NCBI GenBank assembly: GCA_030141605.1 | Contig: JAQGDQ010000016.1 | Coordinates: 944,999 to 1,008,998 of the forward strand | DNA: 64,000 nt | Origin: Tubiluchus corallicola | Lineage: Eukaryota > Priapulida > Priapulimorpha > Priapulimorphida > Tubiluchidae | Reading direction: 5' to 3' | In this document: piece by piece, positions 12,701 to 24,125 of the stretch | Position numbering within the stretch: position 1 is the stretch's first letter | Layout of the letters: each line of letters begins with the position of its first letter | Notes under the pieces: model-generated | What the model was told of the DNA's origin: nothing | Seen by the model: only the letters and a program-made list of their open reading frames with translations | Database searches by the model: none | Program-made: the position numbers and the translations under genes

Positions 12701-15700
12701 TTGTAGATAAGAAACCTGCGCTTAGAGTTCGGTTAAGGCTTGTGATCAGAATTCATGACAGTATTATGTATTTTGCAGAAAAGTCGCATTTCATTTGAGG
12801 ACTTGACTGTGGATCAGAAATTTCACAGGCATATCATTGGCAAGTCAGGCTCAAATAGTAAGTATACTAATTCTATAAAAATTGCCTGTTATGTACCTTC
12901 ATGTGTGTACCTATGTTCATGGTTATATTAATAATGGATATATCTTTCTGTGGGTTTCTAGTGCATTTTTAATTTTGTTGAGTGAGTTTACATAGCAGCT
13001 AAAATATGGTACAAAATAAGAATTTTTGCTGCAAGTGGAATTTTTCTTAGCTGTGGCACTACATTTTTTAGTTAATCGCATCAAAGCAGAAACCGGTGTA
13101 CAGATTATCATACCATCCGACAATGAAAACAGCAATGTGATACGCATCGAAGGTAACCCACAGGGAGTACAGCAAGCTAAGAAGGACCTCTTAGACCTGG
13201 TGTTGAAAATGGTGAGCTGCTTTGATTTTATACATTTTTTGTTCATTTGTGCAACACAAACTTTTCATGTGCTGCATAATTAATTTAGCTGAAATGTGAA
13301 TATCAAGTTTTCAACTTCTTTGTATTAGTTTTTATTGTTATAGCTCTTTTGACTCTTTACTTTCAGGAAAATGAAAAATCAAAAGACATTATCATCGAAC
13401 AGCGTTTTCACAGGAATTTCATTGGCACTAAAGGTGAAAAAATCAGAGAAGTTCGCGATAAGTTTAATCAGGTCTGTTTCGTATTTCTTTTTTTTTATAT
13501 TTTCGACATTTTGTTTAAAAGTAGTCCTAGTTACTAATCATATTTGTAATCATAGTTGATTTGTTTTAGATTTCTAAGTCAGTTCTAAGTAATTAAGACA
13601 TTAGAGTCTGATCATGAAGCCCATAGTTGTCGTAGTACACACGGGAAATTTTGAAACATAATACCATTTTTGCTACTGGCAGTACATTTAGTAGGATTTT
13701 TATAATCGATTAATCAGATGTGAGACGGACTCAACAATCGAATATAATCAATTATAAAGCTATTTTACGAGATTGTAGGTGTACATGTTCGTGTTTACCG
13801 GAAATCTTTGTTTCTAAGCAGCAACCCCTTTACGCGAAGTTACTGTGCAAATGTGACTTGATTTTAAGGCAATGACAACTATATTTGTCATTCATGTTTT
13901 GTGGATTTTCCGCAAATGAAGTTGAAAATGTTATTGGTAATGCAATCAATTTGTATCGGTAACTGAAAAATTAATAAAGACTGAGAAGCAAAAACCCAAA
14001 TCAATTATAGCTGGTAAAGTCAATTAATTTGTGCTATCACTACTATATTTGCTGCAGTCTATCTGTGTATCAAAGTTAGTTCAGTGATCTCTATAGGATA
14101 ACTTTCACATAATCAAAATATACAACTTTTTGATGTATTAAACATTGTATACCCTTTTTTAGGTAATTATAACATTCCCAGAGGCAGGGAAGAAGAGTAA
14201 TGTGGTGTCAGTTAGGGGTCCAAAACAGGATGTGGAGAAGTGCTGCCGCTATATGCAACAGTTGGTTATCCAAATGGTAAGCAAATGTTGAATACAATTT
14301 TCTAAAAAAAATGCAGCATAATAAGTTATTCTTAATAATTAGTTGTTTGCACATTAAAACACTGCTCCAGATGCACTGAAATGTTTTTTGGTGTTCACAG
14401 TCATCTTCATGAAAAATTATCAAATCTGTTAAATTTACTGCCTTAAGCTCTGTAGCTTGCTTTTTTATGAGCACAGAATCCTGGCTTTTATGGCCTTTAT
14501 TGTGTGTGACCACCCACTATGTCTGTAAAAAAAGTCTAATCCAAAATCCATATTTATGTTTTTAAAGCAATTTTAACATGCTGCAGCACTGATTTCAGTG
14601 TAATATGACAGTAATTTTAATTTCGAATTGAGAGTTTTACAAAGATTTGTATTTACACATTTTGATTTCATACAGGAAGAGGAAAACTTCCAGATTCAAG
14701 TGCCTATATTTAAGCAGTTCCATAAGAACATCATCGGAAAAGGTGGAGCCACTATAAAGAAAATACGCGAGGAAACTAGTACCAAGATCGATCTGCCCAT
14801 GGAGAACAGCGACTCTGATGTTATTGTTATCACTGGCCAGAAGCGTAATGCTGAAGCAGCAAAAAACAAGATCATGGCAATTCAAAATGAGTTGGTATGT
14901 TTTATAAGTTTTGCCTGCAAAAAGCTGCTTTGTACATGTTGGTGTCAATATTTCACAGTAATAATAGGTATTATAGGCTGCTAGTGATAACATGACAAAA
15001 ATTAACTCACAGAACTACACTCATATCTCTGTTTACCGGACAGAAGCGGCAAGATGTCGGTCCGAATTTGCCAATTGTCCGTATGTACCAATACTAAGCT
15101 AATACGGTATATTAGGGGTAATGTAGACTCGCGGTAATGTAGAATGAATTGCCTCATAGTCTCAGAAATGTCTAGTACGGGCCGATCCTGACATACAAAC
15201 TACACACATGTCATTACGTGCTGCTTGGTTGCACTTATGTAATGATGTAAACAAAGTGACGGCCCGCCAACTAGCAGTCAGCTCGCGAAACTACAGACTG
15301 TGTAGCATGCGGGACTTTTAATGGTCCAGATTTTGTCCGATTTTGCTGATATCCCCTAAATGTGAGGTCGGCAAACAGATATATGAGTGTATTTGAATAT
15401 TAATCTAACTTAAAATAACTTCATTTATTGAACAACTGCTGTAAACAATGTGGTTTTCAGGCAAATATTGTGTCAGTGGAAATTGACATTTCACACAAAC
15501 ATCACAACTCCATCATAGGAGCAAAGGGCCGTCTGATCCGTTCCATTATGGATGAGTGTGGTGGAGTCAACATCCGTTTTCCACCTGAAGGATCTGGCAG
15601 TGACAAGGTGTGATGATTCAAAGAATTTTATTTGTTCATAGTATTTTATTGACTTAGCCAATGACATGGATAATAATAAACCAATAACTTTGAATGTCAT

Positions 15701-18700
15701 TATTTCCTGAAAGTACAGTAAGTCCTTGTTTAATGATGCTAATGCGTTCCAGCAAAATGCAGTATTAAGCGAATTATGGTTAAGTAAACCAAGATTTCCA
15801 CAGCAAATAATGTTACAGTAAAACACTTTGAGATGCATTCCAGTTTCGAATATCAGCAGCAAGGCAGTCATTTTATTAATTGAGTATACTAGTTTTATAG
15901 TTTATGCTCAAGTATATAGGCTTAAATTACAGTTAATATTTTTGTTTGCTTCTATCATTTTGTAGTGCCCTATTATAAATGTGTATGAAAAAAACATGGT
16001 ATGTAATTCTTCATATTTAGGTGACCATTCGTGGACCAAAGGAAGACGTTGAAAAAGCTAAAAAGCAGCTGCTGGAACTAGCAAACGAGAAGCGTGCCAC
16101 TGGTTTTACCACAGAGTGTCGGACAAAACCAGAACATCACAAGGTATAGTTCTTCGCTTTATATTTTCATGTTGTTTTAATGTTCTGAAAAAAATCACAT
16201 TTTATGAATTTTTCTGAGTGGCATTCAAGTTTCATATCACATATGCAGTCCCAAGCCTCTACATGCATCAGCTGCAGACGTGGTATGAAACCTGTCTTCA
16301 CACTTCAATTGAACACTGTATTCATAAAAAGGAGAAACATTTCATGTTTTAACTGCAGCAACTTTTCTAAACTTGTAGAGCAGCTAAACTGATTTAGTAC
16401 AGTAGTTAAGCAGTAGTGTATTTTAAGCAATGGTGTACCTCCATTACTGTTATACCCACCCAGTGGCTCCAAGTAATATTAAATTGCAATTAATCATCCA
16501 AAATTGTTCGAGTTGTTATAGCTGTTTAGAACAGCTGTGCAGTAGAAGTCTTGTGTCACTGTTACACTAGAACATTATATCTGGCATTTTAGTCAGTCAG
16601 AAATGCAGAAATGTTGAATTTTTCTCAATACTGAACATGAACATTCCATAAAATCTTAACTTTTTTCTTGAACACTTGAAGATGATTTGGGCATATGTTT
16701 GACTTATTGTATTACAAAAAAATGTGCGAGTCATTTCTGACACAAATTCTCTTGGTTTTCAAAAATTTTAGTTCCTTATTGGTCGAGGTGGCGCCAACAT
16801 CCGGCAATTTCGAGACAAGTACGATGTACGCGTCATATTTCCGTCTGCTAAGGACGATGACCAAGAGCAAATTACCATTGTTGGCAGGGAAGACTGCGTT
16901 GAAAAGGCAAAGGATGAGTTGACGAAAATGATCAAAGACCTGGTATATTTGTTGTAACAAATTAATATCAGTTGTCCATGTGCAAATTAGTATACTGTAG
17001 ATTAGCTATGCAAAAACATAGCACTTAATGTACTTAAGTGGCAGCAAGTAGAATGAAGTGTTGTATTCATTCTTTAAAATGGCTGCCTATTCACTTACTA
17101 TTCAGTCAATTTTGGCTAGAATCTTAGACAAAAAAGAAAATACCATAAAACTGCAGGCTGCATATGCTACAAATGTTATCCATACTTAGACACTGTTCGA
17201 GTTCAATCATTTTACCACCTTAATAATTTATGTAATAGCAATTTTTCAGTTATACGACAATATAACAGTTTTTTCAGTTGTAATGTGTGAAAAATTTCCT
17301 ATAAGCAGGAATGTTAATGACTAAATGTTTCATAATACAGAGACCTTGTTTTATAAGTACTAACCAATGCAGTGATATTATGGTATGATTGCCTGTTAAT
17401 TTAGAGTGGTCATGCTAGTGAAATTCAGCTCATATTAATCCCATTTTTTGTTCTTGTGTAGGAAGATATTGTTGAAGATGAAATGACTATTGATCCGAAA
17501 CACCATCGACACTTTATCCAGCGCCAGTTTCAGGTACTCCGCGAAATCGCCGATGAATATGGCGGAGTTGTGGTCAGCTTTCCTCGTAATAACACCAAAA
17601 GTGACTTAGTTCGACTCAAGGGTGCTAAAGACTGTGTAGCCGGTGCAAAGAAGAGACTGACCGAAATAGTGAACGAACTTGTAAGTGCATATGTACTTTA
17701 AATTTTGCTAAGTTGTGACAAACATATTACCGATCCCACAAGTGTACAGCAGTGTTGCTATGATGTGACAAATATAGCTGATGAAAAACTGTAGGGATTA
17801 ATTTGACAAAATGAAGCACACAGAAGCATGGAGCAGTATTATCTACTGTCCTTGCATTACCTGTAACTGTGCTAAGAGCAAGTTCCTGATTACAGCACCA
17901 TTCGTTATTTGTATGAATAGGTGTGTCGGAATTGGAAAATAATTGTGTGTGTACTGCTGTTAGGGATCTCCTAGAGTTGCAATACATCTTCACTATTTCT
18001 TCTTGAAGTAAGAGGCTTCTGCATTTAAAATGTCAAAGGTTGTGTAAAAATGTGGAAATGATGGTGGAATTTTTGCATTCTATTGTTACTCGTACACCTT
18101 GTTTTTTTTAAGAATTTTGTCTGAATTGGTTATTAATGGTCATTGGGACAATTATCATGATTAAATAAAATTTCCTGGGAACTTTCTGTTTAACATCTGT
18201 AGACAGAATTTTGTTGTCTGTGTACATGCATGGCTTCATTACTTTTCTTGTGCTGTGTTTAATACATAATCTTTTTGCCAAAGTTTGGTATTTAATTTTT
18301 TGACTGATGTAGACTCATTATACAAATCAAATTTTCATACAGTATTACCATTGGCACTTAATATAAATTTAATAGAGTAAATTTATATTGTTACTTCAAC
18401 TTGATATTTTAGGATGCTCAAATAACAGTTGAGTGTGTCATCCCACAGAAGTTTCATCGTAATGTCATGGGTCCAAGAGGAACCAAGGTGCAAGCAATCA
18501 CCCAAGACTTCAATGTGCAAGTCAAGTTTCCTGATCGAGAATCTAGACGTAAAAATTTTAACATTTCTTGAAAACAAAAGTGAAATACAAAATTGATTAG
18601 TAAGTTACTTTATTTTCACAAGCCGATTAGCAGGTGTTAATGTTCCCATTGTAATGCGAAACTGGGGCAATTTAAACTGGTTTCTTGCAGTAGGCAGCTC

Positions 18701-21700
18701 ACGGTAGGTGGTAGACAGTAAATGGATTATCTATGTGACAGGGATCCATTGGTCTGCATATTTGTTACTTTCAGGTGATCAGGGAGATGAACCGCCAATG
18801 GAAAATGGCGACTCGGCTTCACAGGATTCTGGTGAACTTGGAGGTGGCGGTGGTGATGAAAGACCTCCGAAGTGTGATGTGATCATAATTACTGGCATAG
18901 CTGAGAACTGCGAACAGGCAAAAAATGCATTGCTGGTATGCTTTTGACTGTATTTACTTTTGGTAGTGTTAATGCAACTTTGACCAGTTCCTATGTATAG
19001 TAAATGCAGAAAATTCACAAGGATGTGTTTCTTAAGACTGGTGTAATTTTTTGGCCATTTAGTAGCTTGTTTGCTTGAAAATTGGCATTTGTGTTTCATA
19101 TTTAATATTTGACCAGCTAAATTATTAACCAAAAGGTTGAACTCATTTGTGATTTTTGATGTGTTAATTGCCAGTTGTCACAGTAAATGGTAAGTAACAG
19201 CAAATAATTCCTTGTAATATTGCATTTCTGCTATGTTGAAAAGTGCAAACGATTTTTGCTCATTTGTCAGGCCCTAGTTCCTATTACTGAAGATGCTCCT
19301 GTGCCTTTTGACTTCCACCGTTTCATTATCGGGCAAAAGGGTAAAGATGTGCGTCGTTTAATGGAAGAGTTTGATGTCAGTATTACTGTTCCACCAGCCA
19401 TGGAGCGATCAGACACCATCAAGATTACGGGGCCACCAAAGAACGTGGCTGCGGCAAAAGTAGCAGTTGCTGAGAAAGTAGCTGAACTTGAACTAGAAAA
19501 GGAGGACAAGGTATGTTAATGTATTTTGCTAAATTTTATTATTTTTTACTATTTCTTTATATAATTTGAAGTCTTGCAAACTGGAATCCAACATTCACGT
19601 TAGGTCTTATTCAATCTTGAATGACTGTGGCGAGACTGGAACCTCGCTTATCGTCAAGAATAAACCTCTAGGATGAGCTACATGATCGGAAGAGGTATCT
19701 TAGTCTTGTTCATATTTATTTATACATCCTCCCTCTGTGAGTTAAGCACTCGCTATCAGCACTGCAAACAAAATTACCTAGAAGTGAAATGTTCCGCCCA
19801 TCCACTCACTGACCAGCCCCGGCGTCACTCTTTGGTCACCAAGACAATGCCGAGATTTGATTAGGTGCAATTTTGTTTGAAGTATACTTTCATCTTTCTA
19901 AAATGTTGACATTTTCAGCTCGCCAAAAGCTTTAAAGTGGAACTGCGCGTAGATCCGAAGTATCATCCAAAAATTATTGGGCGTAACGGATCTGTAATCG
20001 GTAAGATTCACTCGGAACACGATGTCCAGATTCAACTTCCAGATAGAGACAGTGAGGAACAAGACCTGATTGTTATCACCGGTTACCAGAAAAATGCTGA
20101 AGCAGCAAAGGAAGACATCTTGAAAATCGTGGAAGAACTGGAAAGCCAGATTACCCTAGAAGTGCGTATTGATCATCGCGTACACTCCCGGTTGATTGGC
20201 AGACGTGGTCGCGCCATACATAAAGTCATGGATGAATTTAAAGTACGAATGCTTTTTATTATTTTGATAAAACAAAGACTATAGACAGAATCATGGATGT
20301 TATGATAAATAGAATTATGTTTTCATTCGCTACTAAACAGATATTTTGTAGTCCATTGCGGGCTGCTTTCTCAGTGTAAACATTAAAAATATGCAACACA
20401 CTTCAAATGCAAAATCACTGAATGTCGCCTGTTAAACAGCAAAATAAGAAAAGTACCCTCCCTAATGACCAGTATTGCTATTACAGAAACTTTTACACCA
20501 TTACATTGATAATTATGAAGTAAATCAACTAGTTGAAAATGTTTCTGATGTGGTCAGAAACTGAAGATTTTGCAACAATAGTTATAAAATTGAGCCTCAA
20601 AAATGAAGAGATGACAGTTTTTCTTGAAAGTGCTTATTTTTTTATTGAATTCACCTCACTTGAATACATGGGAAGTGCATTTCACAATGAAACCTCAGCA
20701 TTTAGCTTTTCAGCCCATAACCCACGGGTCAAAGGTCTCCGTCAAAGATCAATCAATATCGGCATAACTTATACCATTCGGTTTGTCTCAGCGAGACCTT
20801 TCATTTGATATCCTGCAAGCTACTTCCAGTCAACTTTGCTATTTTTGCTATTTTAGTTTTGTTAGGTCCTTTGCTAAATTTTACTAAACACACACGTCCC
20901 ATATTTTGTGATGCACGAGGCCACGACACCACCTAGCAACATACCAAATATTGTGGCCCTAAAAAACTGTGGGAGCAGATAGATCATACAGAAAAATGAG
21001 TGAAGACCCGCCCACTCCGTGACCTTTCGGGTCACATGCATACGTAGATAACTTTGCCCAGAGTGTACTCTGTGAGCTTTGTGTCCCTAGCCCTCAGCGT
21101 GTAAAAGGTCACCAATTGGGGGACCCAAATTTTGCATTTCGGCCCCTCCCTCGGGCGTTTAAAGCTTGTCAGCTTTTTAAAACTCCAGGTGCACACCTGT
21201 CCCACAGTAACCCAAATACTTATGAAAAAAATTGGAAAAAATCGAAAGCCCTAGGAGGAGATGCATCTTAAAGAAAAAACTGTCCGACGCAATTGCCATG
21301 CTATTGTTTGTACCCCGTCCAGGGCTACCAACTCTGTGAGTTTGGTGACCCTAGCTTGCAAGACTTATGAGTTATTAAGCGTTAAAGTGGTGGAGAATAA
21401 ATAAATGATAACTCAGTGAAAAACAGTAAGATTTTGCTATAGCAAAATCTTAATAACAAATTAGCTAATAAATGTGTTGTAACTATCTAGGGAATTTTTG
21501 GAAATTAATTTGGAAGTAAATCAACTGCTATTAATGTGCCGAGAGTTTTTCTGCTCTTTTTGATTACTAGTCAAAGAACCAAGTCTTTTTAATCATTAAT
21601 TCAGATATAAAAGAAGCGTGGTTACATAAAAAATTCAGTGGTTTTATAATGTTTACAGTGTATATCATGACAACATTGGCAAACTACTATAAATCTCATT

Positions 21701-22441
21701 AGTACCAACGGGTGTTACCTTCTGTGTATCACATTCCTCTTAATAATTTTCTTTGGGCACAAATAGTCCTATTCCCTACAATTTCATGAGTATTTTTGTC
21801 CCATCTATCACATTATGCATTACCTTTCTTTTGACAGACAATTTGTGGGGGAAAAGTTGATGTGACCTTTGAAAGCTTCTATAATATGTTCGTTCGTACT
21901 GATGCTCAGAATTTGCTTTACCTAGGTGGATATCAGATTTCCAGGTGCCAAATCTGAAGACAAGGACATGGTGTACATTACTGGCATGGAGGACAGTGCT
22001 CAAGAAGCAAGAGATCATTTACTAAACTTGGAAGAGGAATATGTAAGTGTCATATGCGAGAATATCTGCTGTTTTAACATGTCTGGTTTCGCATAGTGTT
22101 ACAATCTGACTGTGTCTAAGTAAAAGATCCAGTATAACAGTTATATAAAAATAAATAAAACAGTTGTATTTACAATGCTAACATTTTAGATGTATGACAT
22201 AAATGACGTGGTGCTTCAGCAGCAGTACACAGCTCCATCTTACCAGCAGCATCAGAGCAACGCGTCAGCATTAGCCGAAGAATCTGGAGGTGCAGGTTAT
22301 GTTGTCCGAGATGCGCCATGGAATGCCAAGGACGCTCCGGACACCACCAGCACGTCAGAGTTTCCCAGCATGGGTGTCAGTACCAGCACCTCACATGTAC
22401 CTTCCCATCCTACTGTCTGGGGCCAGATAAAACACAAGTAA
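6735..22441 (+). CDS. HDLBP: Vigilin (high-density lipoprotein-binding protein), multi-KH RNA-binding protein
   Basis: Twenty-three coding exons join in consistent phase into 1273 residues (human protein about 1268): 6735-6775, 7853-8018, 8627-8741, 9317-9432, 9782-9988, 10575-10790, 11185-11391, 12429-12635, 12779-12857, 13072-13211, 13367-13471, 14163-14276, 14676-14894, 15461-15607, 16021-16143, 16772-16942, 17462-17680, 18413-18548, 18775-18935, 19271-19510, 19919-20242, 21926-22042, 22190-22441. The product is a cytoplasmic protein that binds mRNA and tRNA and associates with ribosomes. A divergent N-terminus with PPTYSEAFPPL is followed by KH modules of about 70 residues from residue 70 to 1190. 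The GXXG loop reads GRSG, GKAG, GKSG, GTKG, GKGG, GAKG, GRGG, GPRG, GQKG, GRNG and GRRG; three modules are degenerate (GPHN, GPRA, QRQF). The tail carries the family motif VVRDAPW before the stop. The start is supported by an in-frame TAA at 6726-6728. Confidence 0.97.
10794..10930. repeat. Probable interspersed repeat fragment in a vigilin intron
   Basis: The stretch begins four bases after the donor of the 10575-10790 exon and holds two GGCCAGATTCACTAAA / CGGATTCACTAAA-type phrases about 80 bp apart, each followed by sequence rich in TTCTTACG and TTCGTAAA. The internal repetition and a CG content above that of the surrounding intron suggest a transposon end. I could not find a matching terminal inverted repeat, so its class is open. 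Confidence 0.35.
15018..15389. mobile_element. MITE with TA target-site duplication (Tc1/mariner-pogo type)
   Basis: A 372-bp element sits in the intron between vigilin exons 14676-14894 and 15461-15607. Its ends are imperfect inverted repeats of about 23 bp: the left end starts CACTCATATCTCTGTTTACC and the right end, read inward, starts CACTCATATATCTGTTTGCC. It is flanked by TA on both sides (15016-15017 and 15390-15391). There is no transposase reading frame, so it is non-autonomous. TA duplications point to the Tc1/mariner superfamily, but the family name is not assignable by eye. Confidence 0.85.
15716..15845. mobile_element. Degenerate one-ended transposon fragment (pogo/Tigger-like end)
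   Basis: The sequence CAGTAAGTCCTTGTTTAATG directly after TA resembles the terminal repeat style of pogo/Tigger MITEs. It is followed by related phrases (AATGCGTTCCAGC, GCGAATTATGG). I see no inverted partner downstream, so this is probably a truncated copy. It lies just after the donor of vigilin exon 15461-15607. Confidence 0.4.
19568..19862 (-). mobile_element. tRNA-derived SINE, intact copy in a vigilin intron
   Basis: Read on the - strand, this stretch has an A-box-like TAGCTCATCCTAGAGG followed at tRNA-like spacing by a B-box-like GGTTCCAGTCTC, the RNA polymerase III promoter layout of tRNA-derived SINEs. A second copy with the same order of segments lies at 43686-44440, which establishes it as an interspersed repeat of about 290 bp. 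The copies also share a block reading GGCTGGTCAG upstream of the tRNA-like part. The element lies between the vigilin exons ending at 19510 and starting at 19919. Confidence 0.65.
20880..21375. repeat. Unclassified GC-richer repeat block in the largest vigilin intron
   Basis: This part of the 1.7-kb intron 20243-21925 is visibly richer in G and C than its flanks. It contains three related phrases: ACCAAATATTGTGGCCCTA near 20943, CTCTGTGAGCTTTGTGTCCC near 21070 and CTCTGTGAGTTTGGTGACCC near 21335. It looks like a degraded transposable element or a repeat with internal subunits. There is no coding potential, no clear terminal repeat, and no family I can name. Confidence 0.4.
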
Positions 22442-24125
22442 TTATTTTCGATAGCCATGTTTTGTTAGTGATGCTTCTTGTGTAAAAAATGTGCGAAAAA
22501 AAATACCAAGTGTGTTTTTATAAATTGTTAGATACATAATTGAATTGATGTACTTGTATTTGAATGCCTGTTGATAGCAATTTTGGATTATCATGTTTGA
22601 ACAGGTTTTTTTTGTATGTAAAGTAACTTGTACCAGAAAGTGCAATTTGCTCAAGAGACACTCATATCCTGCTAGATACTGGTGTTACCATCGACTGATC
22701 ATTTGTGTTTGCCTTCATTCCTACCTTTATCCCACTTTTTCATATCCTTTACAGTGAAACTTTTTTTAGGAAGTAAGAAAACATCATTCCTGACAAAGTC
22801 GATAGACGTGAATTTTCTGCCTTTATTTTTCTAAAGTGAAATTTCTTGACATCAAAAGTTGACTAAATTACGTATAAAAATGTGTAAAAAGATACTGGAT
22901 TTTCTTGTAGATCTAGTTCTAGGTTTTGACGTTTGTCTAAATTTTTGCTTTTGTACTTCCCTGTGTTAGTTTTTATCTGTGCTGAATTTGAGAAATTGTT
23001 CTCTGATGCTCAAAGTTTCATAAAACTGTTAATTTTGTTGATTACGTTTAATAGTAACGTATAGTTTTCTCACTGCATCTAAATTGTTTGTATGTTTTAT
23101 ATGTTTAATGCCAACTAGGTGAACTTATACACACATGTCATATTAAAGTGGGCGGATGTTGCTATTTTATTTACTTGGTTTATACCCGTTGCACCGTGTA
23201 ATTACTAAGAGTATTATGTGTTTGCATGAGAAGTTCTATTGCTAATTACTTAGTATAAGGGGTATGTATTTTATATTGTATCTTAGTTTGTGTGTGTGAC
23301 AGTATGTTTGTTATCTGTTCTGTCTTGGTTTATTCTTACAAGACAACTAATTAAAGATGGCCTTTTCATACATTGGTAATTGCGTTAATGACTTCATAGC
23401 ATGCTAAGCAGTTGCAGATTAGGACAATGTTTATTAAGTGACGTATTTATCAAATAGTGTTATTTGTTTATTTTCCTATGATGTAAGTTGTTTATTTGTC
23501 ACTTGTTATCCTGGAACTGACATATTTGTAGTTTCTGTCTGGTGTGTGAAGAATTGTTGCCCTTAATTCAATTTAATGTGTGCTTTTGCAAGTGTGACAT
23601 GTTACCATTGAAACTTGCTTATTTAGAATGCTGTGTTTGCAGTTATGCATTAATTTGTTAATCATTCAATTTTGTTTATTTTTATTACTATTGCTATCAT
23701 TATTACTATTATGTACTGGGTGCAGTTTCTTATTTACTGTCTGCTCTTAAAATACGACATTTTTGAGTGAATTTTCTCACTTTGATAGTAGTTAGTTGGA
23801 CTAATTCATGACATGGCCTTTATTATATCAATTTTGGTGTTTAAGCCTTCGGCATTGTTGGTTTTGTAGGAAATCATTTAAATGTATTGCGAATATTGTA
23901 TTGAATTTCGTATCGATCATTCGTTACTAAGTGCTGCAAATAATGTTTTATAGTTATAGACGTGTGGGTTTGTTTTATTATTATGGGGATTGCCACACTG
24001 CATTAACTGTGGCTGACTTAGGGCGGGTTGGGTGCTGTAAGTATATTGGCTGAGATTAACATAATGTGTCTATCAATGAATTCATGGTGATATGGAAAAT
24101 AAATTGTTACCGTTAATTATCTTCT
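22442..24125 (+). other. Long 3' UTR of vigilin
   Basis: After the vigilin stop there is about 1.65 kb of AT-rich, T-rich sequence without reading frames, ending at the first canonical AATAAA I see on this strand (24098-24103). Its T-rich strand bias fits a transcribed 3' UTR. An ATTAAA-like alternative near 23350 could give a shorter form. Nothing in it looks like a separate gene. Confidence 0.55.
24098..24103 (+). terminator. Candidate poly(A) signal of vigilin
   Basis: AATAAA, the canonical hexamer, is the first in this orientation after the vigilin stop codon. A cleavage site would be expected 10-30 bases further on. It is assigned by position only. Confidence 0.45.
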
